A stretch of 64,000 nucleotides of DNA, taken from assembly GCA_020635855.1 (NCBI GenBank), contig JACJYZ010000004.1:62001-126000 (forward strand), in the 5' to 3' direction. Below, piece by piece: positions 1 through 8,916 of the stretch (positions within the stretch are counted from its first letter, which is position 1; the number at the start of each line of letters is the position of its first letter). Source of the stretch: Flavobacteriales bacterium (GTDB taxonomy: Bacteria > Bacteroidota > Bacteroidia > JACJYZ01). Below the pieces are notes generated by a model, which was not told the origin of the DNA, made no database searches, and was given only the letters and a program-made list of their open reading frames with translations. The position numbers and the translations under genes are program-made.

Positions 1-2
1 CT

Positions 3-320
3 AACCAGATATACACCGTATGCGTATCAACCACCTACCACAACTGTAGCAATCCGGCATATATATGCCCGATCCTGAATTGTTCTGGCGGCACCTGTGG
101 TTGCATCCTCACCTCCGGTACCAGCAAAACCGATGTAAGCTGTAACGGTGGAAGTGATGGTACCGCTACCGTCACTGCCACCGGTGGACTTACCCCCACC
201 TACCTATGGAGCAATTCCAAAACCACGGCCACCATTACCGGCCTTACCGCTGCAACATACACCGTAACCGTAACCTCCAATGGTGGTGCCTGTACAACAA
301 CCGAGACCGTCACCTTATGA
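3..320 (+). pseudogene. SprB-repeat adhesin, upstream fragment (5' end outside window)
   Basis: Open reading frame from the window edge to a TGA at 318-320. It encodes a Cys-containing stretch and one complete SprB-type repeat (VSCNGGSDGTATV, then a TYLWSNSKTT core and a YTVTVTSNGG end). The frame is the same as that of the long fragment starting at 342. The two would form one continuous protein if the 66 bases at 315-380 were absent. This is therefore the upstream part of one interrupted gene, not an independent gene. The true start lies outside the window. Confidence 0.75.
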
Positions 321-380
321 ACACACACAACTCGAACATGAACAAATGGTGGTGCCTGTACAACAACCGAGACCGTCACC
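279..380 (+). repeat. 36-bp direct repeat around a stop-containing insertion
   Basis: The 36 bases at 279-314 recur exactly at 345-380, separated by 30 bases (315-344). Both copies are in the adhesin reading frame. The period is 66 bases, a multiple of three. The intervening 30 bases contain two in-frame TGA stops (318-320 and 339-341). Removing one repeat copy plus the spacer restores an uninterrupted SprB repeat that runs into VGGPASATSAS. Confidence 0.9.
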
Positions 381-3300
381 GTTGGTGGACCAGCCTCCGC
401 TACCAGTGCCTCCGCATCGGTTGACAACAACGTTTCCTGCAAAGGTGGATCCGACGGACAAGCCACTGCATCCGGCTCCGGTGGAACACCCGGCTATACC
501 TACTTGTGGAGCAATTCCAAAACCACCGCTACCATCACCGGACTGTCTGCTTCCACATATACCGTTACTGTATATGACGCGTTGAGTTGCGCCAGCACCA
601 AAACCATTACAGTAACCGAGCCAGCAGCGGCTCTCACAGCCACACCATCACAAACCAATGTTGCCTGTAAAGACGATGCAACCGGAACGGCAACCGCCAC
701 ACCCGCCGGTGGTACCTCACCCTACACATATTTGTGGAGTGACGGACAAACCAACCAGACCGCGACCGGACTGACAGATGGCACATACACATGTACCGTA
801 ACAGATAGCAAAAGCTGTAATCCTGCATCCGCTGTTTCCATCACCATCACAGAACCCGCTTCTGCTCTGACCGCATCAACCTCGCAAACAAACGTTGATT
901 GTAAAGACAACGCTACAGGCACCGCTACAGCAACACCATCCGGAGGTACTTCGCCCTATTTCTATCTGTGGAGTGACGGACAAACAAACCAAACCGCTAC
1001 CGGGCTCCAAGATGGTGTATATGCGTGTACCGTAACCGATGCGAACGGTTGTACGCCCGCCTCGCTCACTTCAGTCACCATCACCGAGCCCACCGATTAT
1101 CTTACAGCATCTACCTCTCAATCCAATGTAGATTGTAAAGACAATGCCACAGGTACTGCCACAGCTACACCCTCCGGTGGCACAGCTCCCTATGCCTACA
1201 TGTGGGATGACGGACAAACCAACCAAACCGCCACCGGGCTCCAAGACGGTGTGTATCATTGCACCGTAACCGATGCGAACGGTTGCACACCGGCCTCGCT
1301 CACTTCGGTTACCATCACAGAACCCACTGATTACCTCACTGCATCTACCTCTCAAACCAATGTGGACTGTAAAGACAATGCCTCAGGTACAGCCACTGCT
1401 ATACCATCCGGAGGTACAGCACCCTACACGTATTTGTGGAACACCGGACAAACAGACAGCACTGCCACCGGATTGGAGGACGGAGTATATACCTGCACCG
1501 TAACCGACGCCAATGGCTGCACACCGGCTTCTGTTACTACTGTCTCCATTACCGAACCGGCACTGTTAACAAGTTCAACCACCACTTCAACCGATGCCAG
1601 ATGTAACGCGGGAAGTGATGGTGCCGGTTCTGTGATCATAACAGGAGGCACAACTCCCTACACATACATATGGAGTGATGGACAAACAGGATCCACCGCA
1701 ACCGGATTACCCATTGGCACCTACCATGTGACGGTTCAGGATGCAAACGGATGTATATATACAGATTCCATTGAAATCAACCAGCCTGTTGAACCTCTGA
1801 ACTTAACCACAAGCGGATCACCGGTAAGTTGTAAGTCCGGCAGCGATGGCACAGCCTCCGTATCAGGTACGGGTGGCACGCCAGGTTATACTTTTGAATG
1901 GGGTTCCGGCGAAACCGGCAGCAACATTTCCGGCTTGGTGGCCGGCATTTATTCCGTCACCGGTACGGATGCAAATGGATGCACATCTACCGGAACGGTT
2001 GCCATTACCGAACCCACCGCTGAAGTATCTTTTACTTCGGTATGGACCGATGTGAACTGCAAGGGAGGAAGCGACGGCACCGCTACGTTCACTCCTACGG
2101 GTGGCACGCCTCCTTATTTCTATGCTTGGGACAACGGCCAAACAGACAGCACCGCGACCGGACTTTCTGCAGGCACGCATGTGATTACCATTACCGATGT
2201 GAATGGATGTACCAGTCCGGAAGTCGGCTCCGTATTGATAGGAGAACCGAATGCAGCCCTTGCCGTTAGCGCCCAGGCTACCCAGGTAAATTGTAAAGGC
2301 GGGGATGATGGCACAGCTACAGCCGTAGCCAGCGGAGGCACAACTCCCTATTCCTATAATTGGAGCAACGGACAATCAACAGCTGTTGCAACCGGACTTT
2401 CTGCAGGAGCCTATCACGTTACCGTAACAGACGCCAACAGTTGCATGGGACCGGGCAGGGTTACGGTAGCAGTGACTGAGCCTGGTGCAGACCTGAGCGC
2501 CACTTCAACATATACAAACACACTTTGCTACGGGTCGACAGATGGTACGGCAACCGCTTTGCCTTCAGGTGGAAGTGCACCTTACTTTTATTTATGGAGC
2601 AATGGTCAAACCACCGCTACCGCTACAGGATTGGCAGCTGGCACCTACCTGGTGACAGTGACCGATGTCAACGGATGTACCCTTCCGTCGGGTGTGAGCG
2701 TGACCGTAGGGGAACCAACCGCCATCACAGCTACCGCCAACAGCACCGACGCATTGTGCGGTACCGGCAGCGGAAACGCCGTTGTATATCCATCGGGTGG
2801 AACTCCCGGCTATACCTATCAATGGGATGCAGGTGCCGGAAACCAAACCACAGCCACAGCCACCGGTCTTACCACCGGAAATTTTGTGGTTACCATTACA
2901 GATGCAAACGGTTGTACCTACGATACGGCCATTGCGGTGCAGGCAAGTCCGCCGGTTACAGCCACTGCCAACGGATCAACCCTGTTATGTTACGGCGGGG
3001 CAGATGGAACAGCTACTGTGAATACCTTGACCGGAATCCCGCCTTATGTTTACTTGTGGAGCAACGGGCAAACGGAACAAACCGCAACAGGCCTCATGGC
3101 GGGCACTTATCAGGTGACTCTCACAGACAGTGCAGGGTGTGTAGCAACTACCAGTGCCGCAGTGGACCAACCCCTTGAACTTATTGTAAACACCGTGGGT
3201 GATACAACGGTTTGCGACCAAACCCTTTTCTCACTTTCAGCTTCGCCAAGTGGCGGCACACCCGGTTACCAATATCTTTGGAGTGATCAGAATGCCAGCA

Positions 3301-3932
3301 CCACATCTACCGTACAAGTTGTTGCCAACGGGTCCACTGTATTTCACGTGACCGTTACCGATGACAATAACTGTACGGGAACCGGAATGGTAGATGTGAC
3401 CACCGATGTTCCACCTGCGGCTCTCTTCGGGTATAAGGTTATCCCGACCTGTGACAACATCCTGTTGAAGTTCTCCAACAAAAGCATGGGGGCAAACGAT
3501 TTTGAATGGTTCCTGAATGATCACCTGTTCAGCACACATCAAAATCCCAACATCGAAGTCGGGTATAACGAAAACATTTCCGTAAAACTTATTGCTTACT
3601 TCGGTACATGTTCAGATACAATGGAGATACCCATCGAACTGAAGGATTTCAGGTTCTACAATCATCCGGAAATTCCGAACGTGTTCACACCAAACGGTGA
3701 CGGCATCAACGATGTGTTCAGTGTTCACCTGGATGGCGATCTCAAAGAGTGCACCCAACTTATGATCATGAACAGATGGGGTGTATTGGTTTATAGTCCG
3801 CCTGGCGGCCAGCTGGCGTGGGACGGAAGAACGGCAGCAGGGTTACCGGTAACGGAAGGCACCTATATGTATATCATCCGCCTGAGAGAAACCCAGATTG
3901 CCGGCACTGTCATGCTCCTTACGAACCACTAA
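342..3932 (+). CDS. Giant SprB-repeat cell-surface adhesin with gliding-motility C-terminal domain (main fragment)
   Basis: The frame is open from 342 to a TAA at 3930-3932, about 1196 codons. It holds about 13 tandem SprB-type repeats of 75-80 residues (pattern C-K-x-G-S-D-G-T-A-T, then GGTxPYTYLWSDGQT, then ATGL-AGTYxVTVTDANGC). The C-terminal ~85 residues begin IPNVFTPNGDGINDVF and contain MNRWGVLVY and a final YMYIIRLR, which is the gliding-motility-associated (CHU_C, T9SS type B) sorting domain. SprB-family proteins are cell-surface adhesins exported by T9SS; adhesion or gliding is the inferred role. No convincing ATG precedes the repeats: the TTG at 504 lies inside a repeat core (TYLWS) and is not a real start. 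Translation as a separate protein is doubtful, because the gene is interrupted at 315-380. Repeats 3 to 5 are nearly identical, suggesting recent internal duplication. Confidence 0.85.
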   Translation, partial: TNGGACTTTETVTVGGPASATSASASVDNNVSCKGGSDGQATASGSGGTPGYTYLWSNSKTTATITGLSASTYTVTVYDALSCASTKTITVTEPAAALTATPSQTNVACKDDATGTATATPAGGTSPYTYLWSDGQTNQTATGLTDGTYTCTVTDSKSCNPASAVSITITEPASALTASTSQTNVDCKDNATGTATATPSGGTSPYFYLWSDGQTNQTATGLQDGVYACTVTDANGCTPASLTSVTITEPTDYLTASTSQSNVDCKDNATGTATATPSGGTAPYAYMWDDGQTNQTATGLQDGVYHCTVTDANGCTPASLTSVTITEPTDYLTASTSQTNVDCKDNASGTATAIPSGGTAPYTYLWNTGQTDSTATGLEDGVYTCTVTDANGCTPASVTTVSITEPALLTSSTTTSTDARCNAGSDGAGSVIITGGTTPYTYIWSDGQTGSTATGLPIGTYHVTVQDANGCIYTDSIEINQPVEPLNLTTSGSPVSCKSGSDGTASVSGTGGTPGYTFEWGSGETGSNISGLVAGIYSVTGTDANGCTSTGTVAITEPTAEVSFTSVWTDVNCKGGSDGTATFTPTGGTPPYFYAWDNGQTDSTATGLSAGTHVITITDVNGCTSPEVGSVLIGEPNAALAVSAQATQVNCKGGDDGTATAVASGGTTPYSYNWSNGQSTAVATGLSAGAYHVTVTDANSCMGPGRVTVAVTEPGADLSATSTYTNTLCYGSTDGTATALPSGGSAPYFYLWSNGQTTATATGLAAGTYLVTVTDVNGCTLPSGVSVTVGEPTAITATANSTDALCGTGSGNAVVYPSGGTPGYTYQWDAGAGNQTTATATGLTTGNFVVTITDANGCTYDTAIAVQASPPVTATANGSTLLCYGGADGTATVNTLTGIPPYVYLWSNGQTEQTATGLMAGTYQVTLTDSAGCVATTSAAVDQPLELIVNTVGDTTVCDQTLFSLSASPSGGTPGYQYLWSDQNASTTSTVQVVANGSTVFHVTVTDDNNCTGTGMVDVTTDVPPAALFGYKVIPTCDNILLKFSNKSMGANDFEWFLNDHLFSTHQNPNIEVGYNENISVKLIAYFGTCSDTMEIPIELKDFRFYNHPEIPNVFTPNGDGINDVFSVHLDGDLKECTQLMIMNRWGVLVYSPPGGQLAWDGRTAAGLPVTEGTYMYIIRLRETQIAGTVMLLTNH

Positions 3933-4587
3933 GCCCCGGAGGAGGCGGAGGAGGATCATCGTCGCGTTTGGGGAAAAACTTGCGATAAATCACCCCTGTA
4001 AAGATTTTCAGCTTGACCAGATAGATGGGGGCACTGACCGACTCCTCTATGATGCGGCTGCCGACCAACGCCTGGCGGTACCCGACACCAGATCCGACGC
4101 CGAGCCAATCCCATATCTTGTAATGCCCCACAATGGAAAGTTCCAGCAGGGTGATGCCTTGTTGACGGACATTCTCACCTGTGGCCGTATCCCTCAGACC
4201 GATGGACCCGAATCCCAGTTGTAAGGGAACGCTACACTCCCAATGCGTGTCGTGCAAAAGCACATATTCAATGTACGGACTGAAATACGCCAGATCGAAC
4301 CTGGCATATACGGTATCCGGATACGTGATGAACTTCCGGTAAAACGGAGAGGAAAGAAAGTAATACCCCGCGCCCATGCGTACTTTGCTGCCATAATCAA
4401 GTCCCGCCTTGATACCAAAAATAGCTGCGTCGGAAGAAAAAAGGAATGAACGGCGTGAATCGAACCCGAACAGAAATTTCGGTTTTTCACGGAGGCTTGA
4501 TCTGATGCTGTCCAGAAATTGTCCATGGCTGCATATGGGCAAACAGGTAACCAACAGCCATGCCCCAATCACGATCCGCTTTCTCAT
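3919..4587 (-). CDS. Exported outer-membrane beta-barrel-like protein, unknown function
   Basis: 222 residues from the ATG at 4585-4587. This start is preferred over one 20 codons upstream because it opens a clean signal peptide (MRKRIVIGAWLLVTC, ending CSHGQ). A TATCTTTG promoter element lies five bases upstream of it. The mature part alternates short hydrophobic and aromatic strands (KVRMGAGYYFLS, YIEYVLLHD, VYRKFFP-like ends), as in small Bacteroidota outer-membrane barrels. It ends in an acidic and proline-rich tail (RDDDPPPPPP). The stop overlaps the end of the convergent adhesin gene by 14 bases. No family assignment; periplasmic or outer-membrane location is inferred from composition only. 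Confidence 0.7.
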   Translation of the reverse strand: MRKRIVIGAWLLVTCLPICSHGQFLDSIRSSLREKPKFLFGFDSRRSFLFSSDAAIFGIKAGLDYGSKVRMGAGYYFLSSPFYRKFITYPDTVYARFDLAYFSPYIEYVLLHDTHWECSVPLQLGFGSIGLRDTATGENVRQQGITLLELSIVGHYKIWDWLGVGSGVGYRQALVGSRIIEESVSAPIYLVKLKIFTGVIYRKFFPKRDDDPPPPPPGLSGS

Positions 4588-4592
4588 TGCCG

Positions 4593-4600
4593 CAAAGATA
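4593..4600 (-). promoter_or_regulatory. -7 promoter element TATCTTTG, five bases before the start codon
   Basis: Perfect match to the Bacteroidota -7 consensus TAnnTTTG on the minus strand. It ends five bases before the ATG at 4587. Transcription would be expected to begin at or next to the start codon, giving a leaderless mRNA. Confidence 0.5.
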
Positions 4601-4678
4601 ACCAATAGGTAACTGCTCCCGCTTGGTGATGAATTACTTTTCCACATCCTGTGATCTCGTGACGAAGCACCGTTTTGC

Positions 4679-4686
4679 TACCTTCG
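4679..4686 (+). promoter_or_regulatory. -7 promoter-like element TACCTTCG, four bases before the start codon
   Basis: Seven of eight matches to TAnnTTTG, followed by CAGC and then the ATG at 4691. Together with the divergent element at 4593-4600, it places two back-to-back putative promoters in the 103-bp gap. A leaderless mRNA is implied. Confidence 0.45.
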
Positions 4687-4690
4687 CAGC

Positions 4691-5737
4691 ATGAGTCAGT
4701 CGGATCACATATCCAGAAAAAAAGAACACTTCCCCATCCAGGAACCGCTGCGGGACTACCTGGTCAAATACAACCGCGAAGTTTCGATCGATGTAAAGTA
4801 TTCGGACCTGTTGCGCGCAGAACGCTCCTACCCGCTCACCGACAAGAACGGAAAAGACACATTGTGGGAACGCATGTTCTACCAGCAAAACGTGCACCGC
4901 GAACTCAATGAGGGATTGACCCGCATATACGCACATTTGAAAACGGAAGGAGAACTGTCGGTAACCAAACACCTGTTTGTGGACCGGATTGAATATTGCA
5001 CTTTCGGAAATTCCAATCCATTCCGCATACGGATTGTGAACCAATACAATGACAACTACGACTACTTTTATGTCAAGCGCGCCGATGCCTCACGCATATA
5101 CGGACTGGAACTCGAACACATCCTGTCGCCGAACCGCATCATCTATTTCACCGATCATGATACGCTGATTGAAGAACACATCATCGGTATTCCGGGAGAT
5201 CAGTTCATCGCCGATTACCTGTCGCTTCCCCACCTGAACAAGGTGCGTATTGCGAAGGAATTCATCAAATTCAACGAGCGCTGTTTTGTACGTCTCCTGG
5301 GAGACATGCGCTCGTACAACTATGTGGTGGATATGATACAGGACTTTGAATCGGAACAGTACAGGATCCGTGCCATCGACTTCGACCAGCAATCTTATGA
5401 AGGTCGCATCAACCTGTACAAACCCCAATTCTTCAAGAACAACCTGGCCATGGTTCAACTCTGTATGGAGTTGTTAAATACCGATTCAGCCAAGCAGTAT
5501 CAATATGAAGAACGCACCCTGATGACCCGACGTTTGGTGGCGTCGCAACGCAGGATTCGTGAACTGCTCGGTTGCCTCAGGGAGGATACGATCTCAACAG
5601 ATGAAAAAATCAGGGAGCTGAGAAAGGAACTGGCCCTGCTGCATCAGAAGAAAGAATTCGAACAATGCCGCAACATGGGAGACCTGCTTGTACTGCATCT
5701 GCAGTGTTGCCTGCATATAGAAAAAGTGTCGATCTGA
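4691..5737 (+). CDS. Conserved hypothetical protein with kinase-like motifs
   Basis: 348 residues, soluble, no signal peptide or membrane segment. I do not recognise a named family. Around residues 200-235 the sequence reads CFVRLLGDMRSYNYVVDM and then YRIRAIDFDQQ. This resembles the catalytic-loop pattern (G-D-x-x-x-x-N) and metal-binding D-F-D of aminoglycoside-phosphotransferase or protein-kinase-like folds. No clear nucleotide-binding glycine loop or conserved Lys is visible, so the assignment is tentative. The C-terminal ~80 residues are charged and probably helical (RRLVASQRRIRELLG; EKIRELRKELALLHQKKEF), suggesting a coiled coil. The start is fixed by the -7-like element immediately upstream. 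It ends with no gap against the convergent gene at 5738. Confidence 0.75.
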   Translation: MSQSDHISRKKEHFPIQEPLRDYLVKYNREVSIDVKYSDLLRAERSYPLTDKNGKDTLWERMFYQQNVHRELNEGLTRIYAHLKTEGELSVTKHLFVDRIEYCTFGNSNPFRIRIVNQYNDNYDYFYVKRADASRIYGLELEHILSPNRIIYFTDHDTLIEEHIIGIPGDQFIADYLSLPHLNKVRIAKEFIKFNERCFVRLLGDMRSYNYVVDMIQDFESEQYRIRAIDFDQQSYEGRINLYKPQFFKNNLAMVQLCMELLNTDSAKQYQYEERTLMTRRLVASQRRIRELLGCLREDTISTDEKIRELRKELALLHQKKEFEQCRNMGDLLVLHLQCCLHIEKVSI

Positions 5738-6214
5738 TCAGGGTTTCGATTCCGTATCGGACTCCTTTTTGAGCACTTCCCTGAACACCAGCCGCATGTT
5801 CTTTCCGTCAAAGTAAATCACCTTGTACCTCTTAATGAACTTTTTAGTGGGAATAATGAACGTACTGTCGGAAGGCATGATTTCACAAGGATAATACAAC
5901 ACCTTCTGCTCGGTTGCCTGGTGTGTTTTGGGATCTATGTAACGCAGTGTGGTGATCAATTCGTTGCGCTCCGTGTATCTCCAAAGGTCAACAAAGTTTG
6001 AGTCGGTTCCACAACTGTCGAAAAGCGCCTGAATGGTTACCGGCTGGATGCGCCGGAGACGGATGGTATCACCCGGATAATAAAACCGCCTGGCTTTTTT
6101 ATTGTACCAGTATCCGGTCACGGATTCTTTGCTGAAAGTCTGTGCCGTTGCGGATAACGAAGTCATCATCAACACCAGAAAAACGCAGGAAAGTGTATGG
6201 AATAATCGGCGCAT
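5738..6214 (-). CDS. Small exported protein, unknown function
   Basis: 158 residues starting at the ATG at 6212-6214, which opens a typical signal peptide (MRRLFHTLSCVFLVLM, ending SATAQ). A start 16 codons further upstream would bury the signal peptide. The mature protein begins TFSKESVTGYWYNKKARRFY and has regular short beta-strand-like segments (TIRLRRIQPVTIQ; RYKVIYFDGKNMRLVFRE), suggesting a small periplasmic beta-rich fold. Function unknown. A near -7 element (CATCTTTG at 6222-6229) lies seven bases upstream. It is divergent from the gene at 6313. Confidence 0.7.
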   Translation of the reverse strand: MRRLFHTLSCVFLVLMMTSLSATAQTFSKESVTGYWYNKKARRFYYPGDTIRLRRIQPVTIQALFDSCGTDSNFVDLWRYTERNELITTLRYIDPKTHQATEQKVLYYPCEIMPSDSTFIIPTKKFIKRYKVIYFDGKNMRLVFREVLKKESDTESKP

Positions 6215-6312
6215 GCAGGTGCAAAGATGGGATTTTTCATTCAAAAAACTGAAAAGACGCAATGTCGGTAGGGCTTTTAACGTGTGGTCGGTTATTTTCT
6301 ATATCTTTCAGA

Positions 6313-6639
6313 ATGCAAAAATGGAAAGTTGTTTTGGGTGTTGCGGCTTACCTTTTGCTTGTGGCGACCTTTTTCAAAGTGGCATCATTCACCGCGATAA
6401 AGAGGGCCGATCACCAGTTCGGAGACACCATCAACCTGGTTGAGATGCTCCCCTACCTTGTGAGTGTCGTGGGCTATATGGCAGCCCGGGTCTACTATTT
6501 CATACTTGTTTCTTCGGTTATCTTCCTTGTGGCCATCGTACTCTCGAGAAGAAAAAAACAGCACGTCGCCGAACAAATATCTGTTTGGTGCCTCGCCCTG
6601 AACGTTGTGGTGGTATGCCTGTGCTGGGCTATTGCGTGA
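6313..6639 (+). CDS. Small integral membrane protein, unknown function
   Basis: 108 residues from the ATG at 6313, chosen because the sequence upstream has no coding character and because TATCTTTC, a near-match to the -7 element, ends three bases before it. Three hydrophobic segments are visible: WKVVLGVAAYLLLVATFF near the N-terminus, YYFILVSSVIFLVAIVL in the middle, and VWCLALNVVVVCLCWAIA at the C-terminus. A basic patch (SRRKKQH) lies between the second and third. No family recognised. Confidence 0.6.
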   Translation: MQKWKVVLGVAAYLLLVATFFKVASFTAIKRADHQFGDTINLVEMLPYLVSVVGYMAARVYYFILVSSVIFLVAIVLSRRKKQHVAEQISVWCLALNVVVVCLCWAIA

Positions 6640-6786
6640 CCCCTGACACCTAAAATGGTCGTTTTTTTCGCGCTGACAATCAATCATTAAGCTACTTTTT
6701 CATACACCTGACACTTCCTAAAAGGCTGTTGATTTGGGGTGCATGATGCATAAAGACTATCGAATTTTGGTGTCATAAACCAAACC

Positions 6787-7806
6787 ATGCGTCTCATGAA
6801 ACACTTTACCTCCATCTTGTTTTTGATGCTCTGCACCGTTTTCGTTTCGCAGGCACAACTGAATGTACTTTACGTACTCGACACAGATATTGATTCAACC
6901 GGGAATGCCAACCTGACTGCTGCGCTTACCAACAGTGGTTGTAACTTCACCACATTTGACGCGGCCACCGACAGCGTGAGTCCGACCTTCTCAACCGATA
7001 TGAGCGACAAAGACCTGGTGATCTGGTATACGGGCTCCAATGGTGTTGGTCTGCAACTATGGGCGGGCGCGGATACCATCAATACCGAGTTGTACCAATA
7101 CCTGAACAATGGCGGATCCCTTTGGGTGATCGGAAACGATTTCCTGTATGACCTGTACGATGCACCTCCCGTGTATTTCACCCCTACCGATCAGGCTTCG
7201 GTTCTTTTCGGAATCGATAGTTATGACGTGCAATCCTACGGCAGCGATAGCAACACGGGCGTTTCTGAAATGGATGTGGTCAGCGGACAGTCAATCACCG
7301 CACAATCTCCACTGACTTTTATCTGGGCCACGCTTTGGTGGGCCGATGGCGTTACCCCAGCCTCCGGTACCCAAGCCGTGTACGAAATGGGGCCCGGATC
7401 CTATGCCCTCAGCGGAGCCGTATCCGGTACGTACTACGACAACAGTGTTTACAAAGTACTGGCATACTACTTCAACGCAGGCGTACTCGGCACCCAGACT
7501 TCCGTGGATCAAGCTGTGAAAGATGTGATAGATTTCTTCCAAACCACCGGTGTACCGGAGCAGGCTAGTGCACAATCGCTGCTGTTGTTCCCCAACCCGG
7601 TGCAGGACGAACTGCATATGTTCTGGTCGGGCCGTCAGGCACCGCAACATATGCGCATCATGGACGCTTCGGGCAGGATCGTGCGGGAACACACCTTGGC
7701 ACCCCACACGTCAACTGTAAATATGCGCGATCTTGCATCGGGCGTCTACCACGTGCAGGTAACCCTGGAAGACGGGCAAACCGTTGGCAAAACCCTCATT
7801 CGATAG
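6787..7806 (+). CDS. T9SS-secreted protein with type A sorting domain
   Basis: 339 residues with a signal peptide (MRLMKHFTSILFLMLC, ending VSQAQ). A second ATG at 6796 is an equally possible start. The body begins LNVLYVLDTD and contains LVIWYTGSNG and GGSLWVIGNDF, resembling the class I glutamine-amidotransferase-like or flavodoxin-like fold of exported Bacteroidota proteins with a peptide-like beta-alpha core. I see no catalytic triad I can name. The last ~75 residues start LLLFPNPVQDELHM and end VGKTLIR, a canonical T9SS type A (Por secretion tail) domain, so the product is exported across the outer membrane and released or anchored at the surface. Confidence 0.85.
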   Translation: MRLMKHFTSILFLMLCTVFVSQAQLNVLYVLDTDIDSTGNANLTAALTNSGCNFTTFDAATDSVSPTFSTDMSDKDLVIWYTGSNGVGLQLWAGADTINTELYQYLNNGGSLWVIGNDFLYDLYDAPPVYFTPTDQASVLFGIDSYDVQSYGSDSNTGVSEMDVVSGQSITAQSPLTFIWATLWWADGVTPASGTQAVYEMGPGSYALSGAVSGTYYDNSVYKVLAYYFNAGVLGTQTSVDQAVKDVIDFFQTTGVPEQASAQSLLLFPNPVQDELHMFWSGRQAPQHMRIMDASGRIVREHTLAPHTSTVNMRDLASGVYHVQVTLEDGQTVGKTLIR

Positions 7807-7821
7807 GTTTCGACTTAAAGG

Positions 7822-7865
7822 CATGCGGGGGCGCTAACCTGCTAGGGTAGAGGTGCTCCCGCATG
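7822..7865 (+). terminator. Inverted repeat after the T9SS gene, possible terminator
   Basis: An 11-bp stem (CATGCGGGGGC paired with GCTCCCGCATG, one G-U pair) with a 22-base loop, 15 bases past the stop at 7806. The following bases are T-rich but not a solid T tract, so terminator function is only plausible. Confidence 0.4.
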
Positions 7866-7959
7866 TTCTTTGTAAGTTCCATTTCATTTTTTCAATTTTG
7901 ATTGAATCCAACTGCTTTTTGGGATACTAAGTTCTAAAACTAAAAAAACGGCCATGAGG

Positions 7960-7991
7960 TTTGGAAATCTGACCCAGTTGCCCTAATATTG
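7960..7991 (+). promoter_or_regulatory. Bacteroidota-type promoter for the lipoprotein gene at 8043
   Basis: TTTG at 7960-7963, a 20-base spacer, then TAATATTG at 7984-7991 (seven of eight to TAnnTTTG). Spacing and sequence fit the known -33/-7 promoter of this phylum. It predicts a leader of roughly 45-50 bases. Confidence 0.5.
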
Positions 7992-8042
7992 GTATGCTAA
8001 AAAATTGGCTAGAGCGTCCAAACTATCACAAAACCAAAACCC

Positions 8043-8792
8043 ATGAAAAAAGCAGCTATTTTTTCGATTGCAGCGGTTCTTGTGCTTGCCTACTCCTGTC
8101 GCAAGGAAGATAAACAGGTGGTTCAAGGCATCACCCAACAGGAAGCCGCAGATATTGTTGAAGCTGGAGTATCCGATGAATATGGTGGTGTCAGCATGGA
8201 ACTGCGTGACCTGACTGCAAACATCGTTTTCCCTACGAACAAGAACGGTTCAGGTGACCTCGCAACAGATGTATTCCATTTGTGCGACACCACAGTAACA
8301 GACACCATTCAGAACTCAGGTTCAGGTGGTCAGATCAGCTGGTCATTCTATTTTGACTACAGCAACACATATACATGTGATTCTGCCAGCCACCTGGAAT
8401 CAATCCACACCGTTACCCATAAGAGTGGTGATTACCAGGGTCCTCACAGATCCTGTGATTACAACGCCAATGCTGACCTGACCATCACCGGTCTGGCTCC
8501 GGGTAACCACACCGTAACTTACGACGGTACCCTGCATCGCCAAGGTTCACATTCCTTTACTGATAAGAATGGCAATACCACCAGTGCAAATGCTACACTG
8601 GACGTAACATTGAATCAGGTTGTCGTGACCCGTTTCCTGGGCATGACCCAGAGCGGAACCGCCGACTTCACCCTGTCCGGCACCAATGCTCAGGGTACTG
8701 CATTCAATTACTCAGGTTCCATTCAGTTCCTGGGTAACCACAAAGCGATCCTGACCATCAACGGAAACACTTACAACATCCGGGTCTGGTAA
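8043..8792 (+). CDS. Lipoprotein, unknown function
   Basis: 249 residues. The N-terminus (MKKAAIFSIAAVLVLAYSC, then RKEDK) is a lipoprotein signal with Cys19 as the lipidation site, typical of Bacteroidota although the residues before Cys are not the strict consensus. The mature part is Thr, Ser, Gly and Asn rich and beta-like (HTVTYDGTLHRQGSHSF; GTADFTLSGTNAQGTAF), with no recognised domain. It is monocistronic: a good promoter lies upstream and a strong intrinsic terminator downstream. Confidence 0.75.
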   Translation: MKKAAIFSIAAVLVLAYSCRKEDKQVVQGITQQEAADIVEAGVSDEYGGVSMELRDLTANIVFPTNKNGSGDLATDVFHLCDTTVTDTIQNSGSGGQISWSFYFDYSNTYTCDSASHLESIHTVTHKSGDYQGPHRSCDYNANADLTITGLAPGNHTVTYDGTLHRQGSHSFTDKNGNTTSANATLDVTLNQVVVTRFLGMTQSGTADFTLSGTNAQGTAFNYSGSIQFLGNHKAILTINGNTYNIRVW

Positions 8793-8817
8793 GCTTCAAA
8801 CAAACTATGATACCCCC

Positions 8818-8850
8818 AAAGGGCAGATGTTGCATCTGCCCTTTTTTATT
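8818..8850 (+). terminator. Intrinsic terminator
   Basis: Perfect 9-bp stem GGGCAGATG / CATCTGCCC with a three-base loop, followed by TTTTTTATT. It lies 28 bases after the lipoprotein stop. Confidence 0.9.
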
Positions 8851-8916
8851 GCCCACTCGATACCGGGATGGAAAAAAGTGCACCTTCGTAAAGTCATTGT
8901 CATTAACTTCATGCCC

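Noticed and set aside
1863..2375. Long minus-strand open frame inside the adhesin (170 codons)
   Set aside because: Shadow of the repetitive, stop-poor adhesin coding sequence; the translation has no protein-like character.
1..3500. CRISPR-like or satellite array suggested by regular repeats
   Set aside because: The periodicity of about 230 bases is diverged coding DNA for SprB protein repeats in one continuous frame; there are no short identical repeats with unique spacers.
504..3932. Adhesin gene starting at 504
   Set aside because: The codon at 504 is TTG in the middle of a SprB repeat core (TYLWS), and the same frame is open back to 342. It is not a plausible start.
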